Shown in pieces: positions 1-6,685 of a stretch of DNA of 7,061 bases; position 1 is the stretch's first letter; each line of letters opens with the position of its first letter. The translations under genes were made by a program, and so were the position numbers. Where the stretch lies: NCBI GenBank assembly GCA_028280915.1, contig JANQKX010000295.1:1-7061 (forward strand), given 5' to 3'. Source of the stretch: Kiloniellaceae bacterium (GTDB lineage: Bacteria > Pseudomonadota > Alphaproteobacteria > Kiloniellales > Kiloniellaceae). A model generated the notes under the pieces. The model was given only the letters and a program-made list of their open reading frames with translations. It was not told where the DNA came from and did no database searches.

Positions 1-350
1 CTGCCCGACGCCCGGCGCTCGGCCGTCGCCGCCCAGAGCGCGGGCAGGATGACCACGCTGGGATGGGTGTTGCCCGGTTCCTCCCAGTCATCCAGGTCAT
101 AGGCGTGGCCGGCGGCGGCATTAATCAAGGCGGCGTGGCCCGGCCCGGCGACTTGGCCCGTGCCATAAAGGGGCAGGGCACCTGCCGTCCCTTGGGTGAG
201 GCCCTTGCGCAGGCGGAGCGCCACCTCGCTTTGCGCGCCGGCCAGGATGCAGCCGAAGCAGTCGGCCACCGCCGCGCGCACCACGTGGCACACGGCCGGG
301 TCCGGTTCGGCGGCGACCGTGAAGGCGGCCAGCTCGGCGGCCAAGCTCAT
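1..350 (-). CDS. MmgE/PrpD family protein, N-terminal fragment cut by the window edge
   Basis: This is the first 116 codons of a leftward gene that continues past base 1; family members are usually about 440-480 residues. The fragment begins MSLAAELAAF and contains the family's conserved N-terminal region: HAYDLDDW at residues 82-89, then THPSVVILPALWA at residues 95-107. The acidic cluster D85/D87/D88 and H96 lie in the region that lines the active site. Known members include 2-methylcitrate dehydratase (PrpD), cis-aconitate decarboxylase and iminodisuccinate epimerase, so the family fixes the fold and a polycarboxylate-type substrate but not the reaction. No other methylcitrate-cycle gene is nearby. 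The chosen ATG lies 13 bases after the hydroxylase stop, with a weak purine-rich stretch (GAAGATGGA) before it. An in-frame ATG at 372-374 would add eight residues and overlap the hydroxylase stop. It is the last visible gene of the operon. Confidence 0.85.
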   Translation of the reverse strand, partial: MSLAAELAAFTVAAEPDPAVCHVVRAAVADCFGCILAGAQSEVALRLRKGLTQGTAGALPLYGTGQVAGPGHAALINAAAGHAYDLDDWEEPGNTHPSVVILPALWAATAERRASG

Positions 351-363
351 CGGAAATCCATCT

Positions 364-1389
364 TCATTGGGCATGCATGCGCATTTTGCGCTCGCGAATG
401 CGTTGCCGGGCTTCCGGGCTGCCGTCGTGGAAAGTCCCGAAGACCTTATCCCACGGCAGCTCGGCGGTGCCGTAGTTACACTCAAAATGCCGGTGGTGCA
501 GCTGATGGAAAAAGTCCCCCGTCTCCAGGCGTTTTTTGTCCTTCAGCCAAACCCCGTCGAAGCCTGAATGGGAAAAGGCCGGGTTCAGCCCTTGCAGGTA
601 AAGGTGAAAGATCACGTGCACCGGATGGGACGGCACCACGAAATGGATCAGCACCGAGGAAAAATAGATCGCCGTCTCGATGGGGTGCATGGAGATACCG
701 GCCCAGGGCCCGATGTTCACATTCCGATGGTGCAGGGCATGGGCCAGGCGGTAGAGGGGTGGCCAATGCAGCAAACGATGGACCCAATAAAAGTGACAGC
801 TTGACCAGATCGGGATGAGCACGAACCAGGCGACAAACCAGACCGGGTTATTGGCGAAGGTGATCTGGGGCACAAGTCCGTTGGCGGCGGCCCAGAAATA
901 CAGGACTTCATAGGCGGTCCAGGCAGTCACTCCGCTGGCCAGGGACCAGAACATATTGTCCCAGACTTGGTTGCGGAAGGTGAAGGTCCGGTTGCTCTTG
1001 ACCAAATCCCGGGGGTCGAACTTTAGGCGCTTGCCTTGACCCCCATATCGGTAGAACCACAGATGCAGGCCGCCGGCCACCAGTATCAACAACACCATGT
1101 TGCGCAGCCAGATTTGCAACACCCAGCCGGGGGACAGGGCCGCCATGGCCTCCCAAGACGGTTGGAACCAGGTGTAGACAAGAAAGGCCAGCGCCGCCTC
1201 GAGGGTAACCGCGCTGACCGCCAGCCAATAGGAGGAGAGCCACTTCAGCCAGGCCAGCGGCTTGGGCGGCCAGTTCAGGATGGGCGAGACCGGAATGGGC
1301 AGCTCGGGATGATAGTGCCAAGAGCGGCTCATGGGCGCATCTGGATCAGACATGGAATGTTGCACTAACGTGGAATATTGCCCTGACAT
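364..1389 (-). CDS. Sterol desaturase / fatty acid hydroxylase family membrane di-iron oxygenase
   Basis: A 341-residue integral membrane protein. The family uses a di-iron centre held by histidine clusters to hydroxylate or desaturate lipids, sterols, carotenoids or other hydrophobic molecules, with O2 and external electrons. The clusters are visible in order: HRLLH at 204-208, HALHH at 217-221 and HQLHH at 295-299, followed by NYG at 305-307. HPIE at 235-238 also fits the family. Hydrophobic segments lie near residues 52-75, 90-113, 146-166, 182-200 and 239-262, with the His clusters in the loops. The start at 1387-1389 has a good Shine-Dalgarno sequence (GAGGGG, 8 bases upstream) that overlaps the aldehyde dehydrogenase stop codon; an internal Met at residue 13 lacks one. 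The gene follows the aldehyde dehydrogenase by 12 bases. No electron-transfer partner (ferredoxin, reductase, cytochrome b5) is encoded here. The family is firm; the substrate is unknown, and its position beside alcohol- and aldehyde-oxidising enzymes suggests it hydroxylates the pathway substrate. Confidence 0.93.
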   Translation of the reverse strand: MSGQYSTLVQHSMSDPDAPMSRSWHYHPELPIPVSPILNWPPKPLAWLKWLSSYWLAVSAVTLEAALAFLVYTWFQPSWEAMAALSPGWVLQIWLRNMVLLILVAGGLHLWFYRYGGQGKRLKFDPRDLVKSNRTFTFRNQVWDNMFWSLASGVTAWTAYEVLYFWAAANGLVPQITFANNPVWFVAWFVLIPIWSSCHFYWVHRLLHWPPLYRLAHALHHRNVNIGPWAGISMHPIETAIYFSSVLIHFVVPSHPVHVIFHLYLQGLNPAFSHSGFDGVWLKDKKRLETGDFFHQLHHRHFECNYGTAELPWDKVFGTFHDGSPEARQRIRERKMRMHAQ

Positions 1390-1401
1390 GATAATGTCCC
1401 C

Positions 1402-2877
1402 TCAATCGGCAAAGGGGTCGGACTGTTGGGGATCGGTGGCGAGCCAGACAGACTTGGTCTGCATGAAGCAACGCATGCCTTCCCATCCGTTTTCCCGGCC
1501 ATAACCCGACTGCTTGAAACCGCCGACCGGGGATTGGGTGGCGGCGTTGAAGTAGTTGTTGATGTAGACGGTACCGGCCTCGATCCGGTCGGCCAGGCGC
1601 ATGGCCCGGGTCACGTCGCGGGACCAGATGCCGGCGGCCAGGCCGAACACCGTGTCGTTGGCCGTGCGGATCACTTCTTCTTCCGTCTCCCAGGCCTCTG
1701 TGGAAAGCACCGGGCCGAAGACCTCGTTTTGCGCCAGGTCCGACCCATTGGGCACGTCGGCGAAGATGGTCGGGCCGATATAGTAGCCGCGCTCCCGGCA
1801 GGCCGTGCGACCGTCGAGCAGGAGCCGATGCCCGGCCGTTTCCGCGGCGGCGATGCGTTTCAGCACGCTCTCGTAATGGGGCCGGTTAGCGATGGGACCA
1901 ATCTGAGTAGCCGGATCGTTGGGGTCACCCACCCGGGCCTTTTTCGCCACCTGGACCAGACGTTCGGTAAATTCCGCGATGATGGACTTGTGGATCAACA
2001 GCCGGCTGCCGGAGATGCAGCTCTGCCCGGCGGCCGGAAAGATGCCGGCGGCTATCCCGTTGACGGCCAGCTCCAGGTCCGCGTCGGGCAAGACGATCTG
2101 TGGCGACTTGCCTCCCAGCTCCATGATGATGGGCTTGACCTGCTTGGCCGCCAGGGCCGCCGCGGCGCGCCCGCCGTTGGTGCCGCCGGTGAAGCTGACC
2201 ACGCGCACGTCGGGATGTTCGATCAAGGGGCCGGCGGTACCCGGGCCGAAGCCGGTGACCACATTCAGAACCCCCGGCGGCAAATCCGCCTCGAGCAGAA
2301 TCTCCATCAGCTCCAGTGTGGAACAAGAGGACTGCTCCGACGGCTTCATCACCGCCGTATTGCCCGCCGCCAGACAGGGTGCCAGCTTCCAGATCAGGGT
2401 GCCCAGGGGAGAATTCCACGGCAGGATCAAGCCGGCCACGCCAAAGGGCTCCCACTTCAGGTAATTGTGCATGTCAGGCGCTTCGGCGGGGATTAAGCGC
2501 CCCTCGAACTTGTCGCACATGCCGGCGTAGTAGTGAAAGGAGTCCACCTGCCAAGCGTCGGGTTTCAGGGACGGGGTAATGTTCTTTGGCAGTTTGCCGT
2601 TGTCGCGGGTTTCGATCTCCCCCAATCTCTCGGCATGTTTTGAGATTACGTCGCCCATGCGGCGCAGCAAGCGGCCCCGCTCCGCCGGCAACATGCGGCC
2701 CCAGGGGCCGTCGTAGTAGGCCGCCTTGGCCGCGGCCACGGCTCGGTTCACGTCCTCGCTGTTGCAATCGGGGACCAGGGCCCAAACCTCGCCCGTGGCC
2801 GGGTTCTCGCTATCGACGTATTGGCCCGAGCTGGGCGTATGCCAGTCGTTGCCGGCGAAAAAACGGAACCGTCTCAT
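1402..2877 (-). CDS. NAD-dependent aldehyde dehydrogenase
   Basis: A 491-residue cytoplasmic member of the aldehyde dehydrogenase superfamily, oxidising an aldehyde to the carboxylic acid. Full length is normal for the family. Key residues are present with standard spacing: N155 in LPWNSP (oxyanion hole), K178 and E181 in MKPSE (cofactor ribose; the Glu favours NAD over NADP), FTGGTNGG at 229-236 (cofactor loop), general base E253 in MELGGK, nucleophile C287 in GQSCISG, and E385/F387 in NEVFGPV. The 34-residue gap between E253 and C287 equals that of the classical enzymes. The C-terminal PVGGFKQSGYGRENG oligomerisation region is intact. The start overlaps the upstream GMC gene stop as ATGA and has a strong Shine-Dalgarno sequence (GAGGGAG, 8 bases before). 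General similarity is to betaine-aldehyde-type and broad-substrate enzymes, but exact specificity cannot be read. Its neighbour suggests that it takes the aldehyde made by the GMC enzyme. Confidence 0.96.
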   Translation of the reverse strand: MRRFRFFAGNDWHTPSSGQYVDSENPATGEVWALVPDCNSEDVNRAVAAAKAAYYDGPWGRMLPAERGRLLRRMGDVISKHAERLGEIETRDNGKLPKNITPSLKPDAWQVDSFHYYAGMCDKFEGRLIPAEAPDMHNYLKWEPFGVAGLILPWNSPLGTLIWKLAPCLAAGNTAVMKPSEQSSCSTLELMEILLEADLPPGVLNVVTGFGPGTAGPLIEHPDVRVVSFTGGTNGGRAAAALAAKQVKPIIMELGGKSPQIVLPDADLELAVNGIAAGIFPAAGQSCISGSRLLIHKSIIAEFTERLVQVAKKARVGDPNDPATQIGPIANRPHYESVLKRIAAAETAGHRLLLDGRTACRERGYYIGPTIFADVPNGSDLAQNEVFGPVLSTEAWETEEEVIRTANDTVFGLAAGIWSRDVTRAMRLADRIEAGTVYINNYFNAATQSPVGGFKQSGYGRENGWEGMRCFMQTKSVWLATDPQQSDPFAD

Positions 2878-4598
2878 TGCAGTTGCTCCCTCGGATCTTC
2901 GGCGGGCAGGGGCGGCCGGCCCAGGATCATGTCCGCGGCTTTTTCCGCCAGCATAATGGCCGGGGCGTTGGTATTGCCGCCGATCTGGTCGGGAAAGGCT
3001 GAGGCGTCCACCACGCGCAGCCCCTCCAGGCCCCGCACCCTGAGTTGATGGTCGAGCACCGCCAGGGGGTCATGTTCGCCGCCCATGGCACAGGTGGCCA
3101 CCGGATGATGCCCCGTGCTCACATGGTTGCGCACGGCCTCGGCCAAATCCTCATCGCTGCGGGCCTGGGAGCCCGGCACCAGTTCCGGTCCGGCAATGCC
3201 GGCAAAAGCAGGCTGGGCCATAATGTCGCGCATGTGCTTGATCCCGGCCACCAGATCCGCCATGTCCCGGGGGTCGCTAAACCATTGGGGATCGATGCGC
3301 GGCGGTGCCAGGGGATCGGCGCTCGCCAGGCGTAGAGTGCCGTGGCTGGCGGGCCGGTTCAGGACGATGTCGAACTGAATGCCGGGTATGGCGGTCTTGC
3401 CCCGTGTCATAATCACGTTGCCGATGTTGAAAATACTTTCCGCGCTCCATTCCCAGGGCGCGGCTTCCTCCTTCACGCACATGGGGGTCATGTAAACCTC
3501 CAGCTCCGGGTTGTCCCGGTCCCTCAGGCTGTGAAACAGGGCCGATGACCAAAAGGGCGCCGCGCCCGGCCCCTTTTTACACAACAGGTATTGCAGTCCC
3601 ATCATGACCGCCCGGTCAAGGCGTTGATAGCGGGACATGCTCAAACGAGCATCGGTGAGGCCGAACTTGACCGGCATTTGCGGGTGGTCATAAAGGCGCG
3701 TACCCACGCCGGGCAGATCGTTGGCGACGGCGATGCCCTGCTCCCTCAAATGCTCGGCGGGACCGATGCCGGACAGCATGAGAACCTGAGGCGAGCCGAA
3801 GCTGCCCAGGCTCAGGATGACTTCCCGGGCCGCGTGGATCTCTCTCGTGCCGAGCTGCAGGCCCCGGGCGCGGCGGCCTTGCAGAGTCACCGCCCTGACA
3901 TGGCTGCGGGTCAAGACGGTTAGGTTGGCGGGGCAACGGAGCAAGTAGGCTTCGCCGACGGACTGCCGGCGCCCGTTCCATACCTTCACATCCAGCCGTC
4001 CCACGCCCCGCTGGCGGGCTCCATTGAAATCGTCGTTGGCGGGGTTGCCCGCCTGCTGGGCCGCCTCGACAAAAATTTCGTTCAGGCGGTCATAGTTGCC
4101 GGCGGGGGTGAGCTTCAGGGGGCCGCCAGTGCCGTGGTAGGGGTCGCCGGTCCGATGGGCCGCGCCGGCGGAGCGGCGGAAATAGGGCAAGACCTCCCCA
4201 TAGGACCATCCGGGCAGGCCCTTCTGGCGCCAACGGTCGTAATCGGCGGCGGTGCCGCGCATGTAGATCATACCATTCATCAAGGAGGTGCCGCCCACGC
4301 CCTTGCCCCGGGGGTAATAGAGGCACCGCCCGTTCAGGCTTGCCTGCGGAAGGCTGTGAAAGCCCCAATCGAACCGGGGATTGCCGAACAAAAAGCCGTT
4401 GCCGGCCGGCATGCGGGACCACAGGCTTCGGCCCGATCCGCCCGCTTCCACCAAACAGACCGTGACCTCGGGGTCTTCGGCCAGTCGTGCCGCCAAGGTG
4501 CAGCCCGCCGAGCCCGCCCCGGCGATCACATAGTCGTAGGTTCGGCCAATGGCTTCGTCGCCGACCACGTCGGTGGTTTTGTCGGTGGTCGGAGTCAT
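2874..4598 (-). CDS. GMC family FAD-dependent oxidoreductase (alcohol/choline dehydrogenase-like)
   Basis: A 574-residue flavoprotein of the glucose-methanol-choline family, which oxidises a primary alcohol to an aldehyde. The FAD-binding N-terminus reads YDYVIAGAGSAGC (residues 21-33, GxGxxG). The two GMC signatures are visible: GKGVGGTSLMNGMIYMRG at 98-115 and GSFGSPQVLMLSGIGP at 265-280. The C-terminal half has HHPVATCAMGG (H498 the expected catalytic His), VVDASAFPD and GGNTNAPAIMLAEKAADMI, where an Asn of the NTN triplet takes the second catalytic position as in choline and PEG dehydrogenases. No secretion signal is seen; electrons would go to the respiratory chain or O2. The start was set at the ATG at 4596-4598, which overlaps the upstream stop as ATGA. 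A longer open frame back to 4682 lies inside the preceding gene and adds a His/Arg-rich tail unlike the family. The end overlaps the aldehyde dehydrogenase start. The family is certain; the substrate is not known. Confidence 0.95.
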   Translation of the reverse strand: MTPTTDKTTDVVGDEAIGRTYDYVIAGAGSAGCTLAARLAEDPEVTVCLVEAGGSGRSLWSRMPAGNGFLFGNPRFDWGFHSLPQASLNGRCLYYPRGKGVGGTSLMNGMIYMRGTAADYDRWRQKGLPGWSYGEVLPYFRRSAGAAHRTGDPYHGTGGPLKLTPAGNYDRLNEIFVEAAQQAGNPANDDFNGARQRGVGRLDVKVWNGRRQSVGEAYLLRCPANLTVLTRSHVRAVTLQGRRARGLQLGTREIHAAREVILSLGSFGSPQVLMLSGIGPAEHLREQGIAVANDLPGVGTRLYDHPQMPVKFGLTDARLSMSRYQRLDRAVMMGLQYLLCKKGPGAAPFWSSALFHSLRDRDNPELEVYMTPMCVKEEAAPWEWSAESIFNIGNVIMTRGKTAIPGIQFDIVLNRPASHGTLRLASADPLAPPRIDPQWFSDPRDMADLVAGIKHMRDIMAQPAFAGIAGPELVPGSQARSDEDLAEAVRNHVSTGHHPVATCAMGGEHDPLAVLDHQLRVRGLEGLRVVDASAFPDQIGGNTNAPAIMLAEKAADMILGRPPLPAEDPREQLQ

Positions 4599-5677
4599 GC
4601 GGCAAGTTCCGCCAAGATGGCGTTGGTGACGGCCGTGGTGGTCTCCCGCCCGCCGATGTCGGGGGTGCGGATACCTTTGCACAAGGCGGTTTCGGTGGCA
4701 CCTTCGATGCGCCGGGCTAGATCCGGCCGGCCCAGGCTGTGCTCGAACATCATGGCCACGCTCAAGATCATGCCCACCGGATTGGCCTTGCCGGTGCCGG
4801 CGATATCCGGGGCCGTGCCGTGAACGGGTTCATAGATCCCCCTCACGGGCTCGCCCGGCGGCCCGCACAGGCAGGCCGAGGGCAGCATACCCAAGCCACC
4901 CGCGACGATGGCCGCCAAATCGGACAGCAGATCGCCCAGCAGGTTGCAGCCCATCACCACGTCAAATCGGGTGGGGTCCATGGCCAGTTGATAGGCGCAG
5001 TTGTCCGCGTAGAGGGACGAAAATGCCACGTCCGGATAGTCCTCGGCGACTTCTTGGGCGACCGCGCGCCACAGCTTGTAGCTTTCCATGACGTTGGCCT
5101 TGTCGGCCGACACCAGGATGCCCCGACGGGACCGGGCCAGCTCGAAGCCGGCCACGGCGATGCGCCGCAACTCGGTTTCGTCGTAAGCGGCCGTATCGAA
5201 GGCATAGCGTTGCCCGTTGCGGGTTTCCTGCCCACGGGGCGGGGCGAACATGACACCGCCGCACATCTCGCGCAGGACCATGATATCGCTGCCCTCGGCC
5301 CGCCCCGGGGCGAAAGGGGTGCGCTCGGCGAGAAAGGGCCAATGACGCGCCGGCCGCAGGCCCGCATAACTATCCAGTTCCTTGCGCAGCCGCATGAGGC
5401 CGTCCTGCATCTCCGGCCCGCCCGGGACCCTGATGTGATCCCAACGCGGCCCGCCCACGGCACCCACCAGAACCGCATCGGCGGCCATGGCGGCGCGCAG
5501 GGTTTCGTCGCGACAGAAGGTGCCGTGGACGTCCCAACAGGCACCATGGAGAAGGTCTTGCCGGATGGTCAGCTTGATGCCCACGGTGGCCGCGGCTCGT
5601 TCCGCGACGGCAAGGCCGGCGGCCAGAACTTCCGGCCCGATGCCGTCGCCGCCCAGAGCGAGGATGTCATGTTGCAT
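4595..5677 (-). CDS. Isocitrate/isopropylmalate dehydrogenase family protein (LeuB-like)
   Basis: A 360-residue cytoplasmic enzyme of the metal- and NAD(P)-dependent beta-decarboxylating dehydrogenases, which oxidise and decarboxylate 3-substituted malates. With Met1 at 5675-5677 it opens MQHDILALGGDGIGPEV, the usual family N-terminus. Motifs: substrate arginines R98 (in LRKELDSYAG), R108 (LRPAR) and R136 (VLREMCGG); Y165 and K193 (SADKANVME) for catalysis; metal aspartates D225, D249 and D253 (YADN, LLGDLLSD); and EPVHGTAPDIAG, whose D291 matches the Asp that selects NAD+ in LeuB. The pocket residues preceding R98 are hydrophobic, as in isopropylmalate dehydrogenase, so LeuB is the closest named relative; tartrate/D-malate dehydrogenases are alternatives. 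A TTG at 5687-5689 could add four residues, but neither start has a good Shine-Dalgarno sequence. It is the first gene of the operon, with no leuA, leuC or leuD beside it, so a catabolic role is inferred. Confidence 0.93.
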   Translation of the reverse strand: MQHDILALGGDGIGPEVLAAGLAVAERAAATVGIKLTIRQDLLHGACWDVHGTFCRDETLRAAMAADAVLVGAVGGPRWDHIRVPGGPEMQDGLMRLRKELDSYAGLRPARHWPFLAERTPFAPGRAEGSDIMVLREMCGGVMFAPPRGQETRNGQRYAFDTAAYDETELRRIAVAGFELARSRRGILVSADKANVMESYKLWRAVAQEVAEDYPDVAFSSLYADNCAYQLAMDPTRFDVVMGCNLLGDLLSDLAAIVAGGLGMLPSACLCGPPGEPVRGIYEPVHGTAPDIAGTGKANPVGMILSVAMMFEHSLGRPDLARRIEGATETALCKGIRTPDIGGRETTTAVTNAILAELAA

Positions 5678-5700
5678 GGCACCGGCCAATTCCGATTCGA

Positions 5701-5715
5701 ATGATTGTCCATCAT
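5701..5715. promoter_or_regulatory. Candidate LysR-type operator (T-N11-A dyad)
   Basis: ATGAT-TGTCC-ATCAT is a perfect inverted repeat with 5-base arms and a 5-base centre. It contains the T-N11-A pattern (T at 5702, A at 5714) recognised by many LysR-family proteins. It lies in the gap between the divergent LysR gene and the enzyme operon, where such sites normally occur, and its right arm overlaps the operon's candidate -10. A second small palindrome, ATTCGAAT (5695-5702), abuts it. Short arms in AT-rich DNA can arise by chance, so the assignment rests largely on position. Confidence 0.45.
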
Positions 5716-5716
5716 A
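5711..5716 (-). promoter_or_regulatory. Candidate -10 element of the leftward enzyme operon
   Basis: Read leftward, these bases are TATGAT, five of six matches to TATAAT, and would place the transcript start near 5704, about 27 bases ahead of the first operon ATG. No good -35 is seen 16-18 bases upstream; the nearest, TTGATA, is only 13 bases away. A good -10 with a poor -35 is common in activator-dependent promoters, which fits control by the divergent LysR protein. Confidence 0.35.
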
Positions 5717-5721
5717 AAGGA

Positions 5722-5750
5722 TTGAGAAATATCAAAAAGGCTGAAAAGAT
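5722..5750 (+). promoter_or_regulatory. Weak candidate promoter of the LysR gene
   Basis: TTGAGA at 5722-5727 matches the -35 consensus at five of six bases. At 17 bases spacing the -10 would be AAAGAT (5745-5750), only three of six. The whole gap 5678-5780 is clearly AT-richer than its flanks, as expected for a divergent promoter region. The exact promoter is not secure. Confidence 0.25.
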
Positions 5751-5780
5751 GAATAGAAATAGTTCCTGTGAAGAATGATT

Positions 5781-6677
5781 ATGCGTCGCGAGACCATTCC
5801 CTTTCATCAGATCGCCGCCTTTGAAGCCGCGGCCCGCCATCTGGGTTTTTCCCGCGCTGCAAAGGAACTGAACGTGCAGCAGCCCGCGGTGTCACGGCAG
5901 ATCGCGGCCCTGGAGGCGGACCTGGGGGTGGCCCTTTTTATCCGGACCAAGCCGCGCCTGACCTTGACCCCGGAAGGGGAAATCCTGGCCAATGCGGTTG
6001 CCGGCGGCTTTGAATCCATTCTGTCTGGCATTCGGGCCATTCGCGCCCTGCGTCAGGGCGAGGCCTTGGTGGTCAACGCGGCCATCGGTTTTACCAGTTT
6101 GTATCTGCTGCCCCGATTGGCCGAGTTCCAAAGCCTGCACCCGGAAATCCGCCTGGAGGTGGTGACCCGGGATCAGAATCAAGATTTTGATCCCGCCCTG
6201 TGCGATGTGGCGGTGATTTTCGGCGATAGCGGCTTGGCGGGCGCCCCGTCGTGCCGGGTGTTTCAGGAGGAGATGGTGGCCATTTGCCGGCCGGGTTATC
6301 TGGCGGAAGACCGGCCCGTTAACCTGCCCCTTCATCGAACGGCCTTGGCCGGTCAGCGTTTGCTCTACCTCTCAAGTGCCGAGCACGCCGGCGACTGGCA
6401 ACGCTTTTTTGAGGGGTCGGGGGTTCACCCGCCCACACCGGCGCCGTTGGATCGGATCTACAGCTTTATGGTTTATTTACGGGCGATCCAGAATGGCATC
6501 GGGATCGGCTTGGGCTGGACGCACTTGATCGAGGATAATTTGGAAATGGGTTCCCTGGTGCTGGCCTGCTCTCACCGCGTCGTTTCCCAGCGCGGCTATC
6601 ATTGCTCCATCATGCCGCGCGCCCGGGAACGGCCCGGCGCCCGGACCTTCCTGGATTGGATCGGCACCAGCGGCTGA
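5781..6677 (+). CDS. LysR family transcriptional regulator (GcvA-like)
   Basis: A 298-residue DNA-binding regulator. The N-terminal winged helix-turn-helix has FEAAARHLGFSRAAKELNV (residues 14-32) followed by QQPAVSRQIAALEADLGVAL, the arrangement typical of the GcvA/AmpR/TrpI subgroup, then a linker helix and a periplasmic-binding-protein-like effector domain from about residue 95 to the end. Length is normal for the family. The ATG at 5781 was preferred because GAAGA lies about six bases upstream of it. The ATG at 5775 adds only Met-Ile and has that purine stretch right against it. The gene is divergent from the enzyme operon across about 100 bases, the classic arrangement in which the LysR protein binds the shared gap, represses itself and activates the neighbouring operon when its ligand is present. 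The likely ligand is a pathway substrate or intermediate (inference). It ends nine bases before the stop of the convergent small gene, with no hairpin terminator visible. Confidence 0.95.
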   Translation: MRRETIPFHQIAAFEAAARHLGFSRAAKELNVQQPAVSRQIAALEADLGVALFIRTKPRLTLTPEGEILANAVAGGFESILSGIRAIRALRQGEALVVNAAIGFTSLYLLPRLAEFQSLHPEIRLEVVTRDQNQDFDPALCDVAVIFGDSGLAGAPSCRVFQEEMVAICRPGYLAEDRPVNLPLHRTALAGQRLLYLSSAEHAGDWQRFFEGSGVHPPTPAPLDRIYSFMVYLRAIQNGIGIGLGWTHLIEDNLEMGSLVLACSHRVVSQRGYHCSIMPRARERPGARTFLDWIGTSG

Positions 6678-6685
6678 CGAACGGC

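Noticed and set aside
63..818. 251-codon plus-strand open frame across the PrpD/hydroxylase junction
   Set aside because: It covers two well-supported minus-strand genes and its Arg/Gly/Pro-rich translation resembles no family.
1426..2496. 356-codon plus-strand open frame opposite the aldehyde dehydrogenase
   Set aside because: It is antisense to a gene with intact catalytic motifs, its translation is low-complexity Gly/Arg/Gln-rich with no family pattern, and such frames are expected opposite GC-rich third codon positions.
1402..4598. Choline-to-betaine pathway (betA/betB)
   Set aside because: GMC plus ALDH adjacency resembles it, but the neighbours (hydroxylase, LeuB-like, PrpD-like) and the absence of BetI or choline transporters do not fit, and nothing in the sequence fixes choline as substrate.
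4599..4682. 28-residue N-terminal extension of the GMC oxidoreductase
   Set aside because: It lies wholly within the LeuB-like gene, is His/Arg-rich and unlike GMC N-termini; the ATGA overlap start at 4598 is preceded by a GGCGGA ribosome site and fits the family length.
4739..5704. 321-codon plus-strand open frame opposite the LeuB-like gene
   Set aside because: Antisense shadow; His/Gly/Ala/Arg-rich translation without recognisable domains.
6678..6685. Terminator between the convergent LysR and small genes
   Set aside because: The gap is only eight bases and no hairpin with a T-run is visible on either strand.
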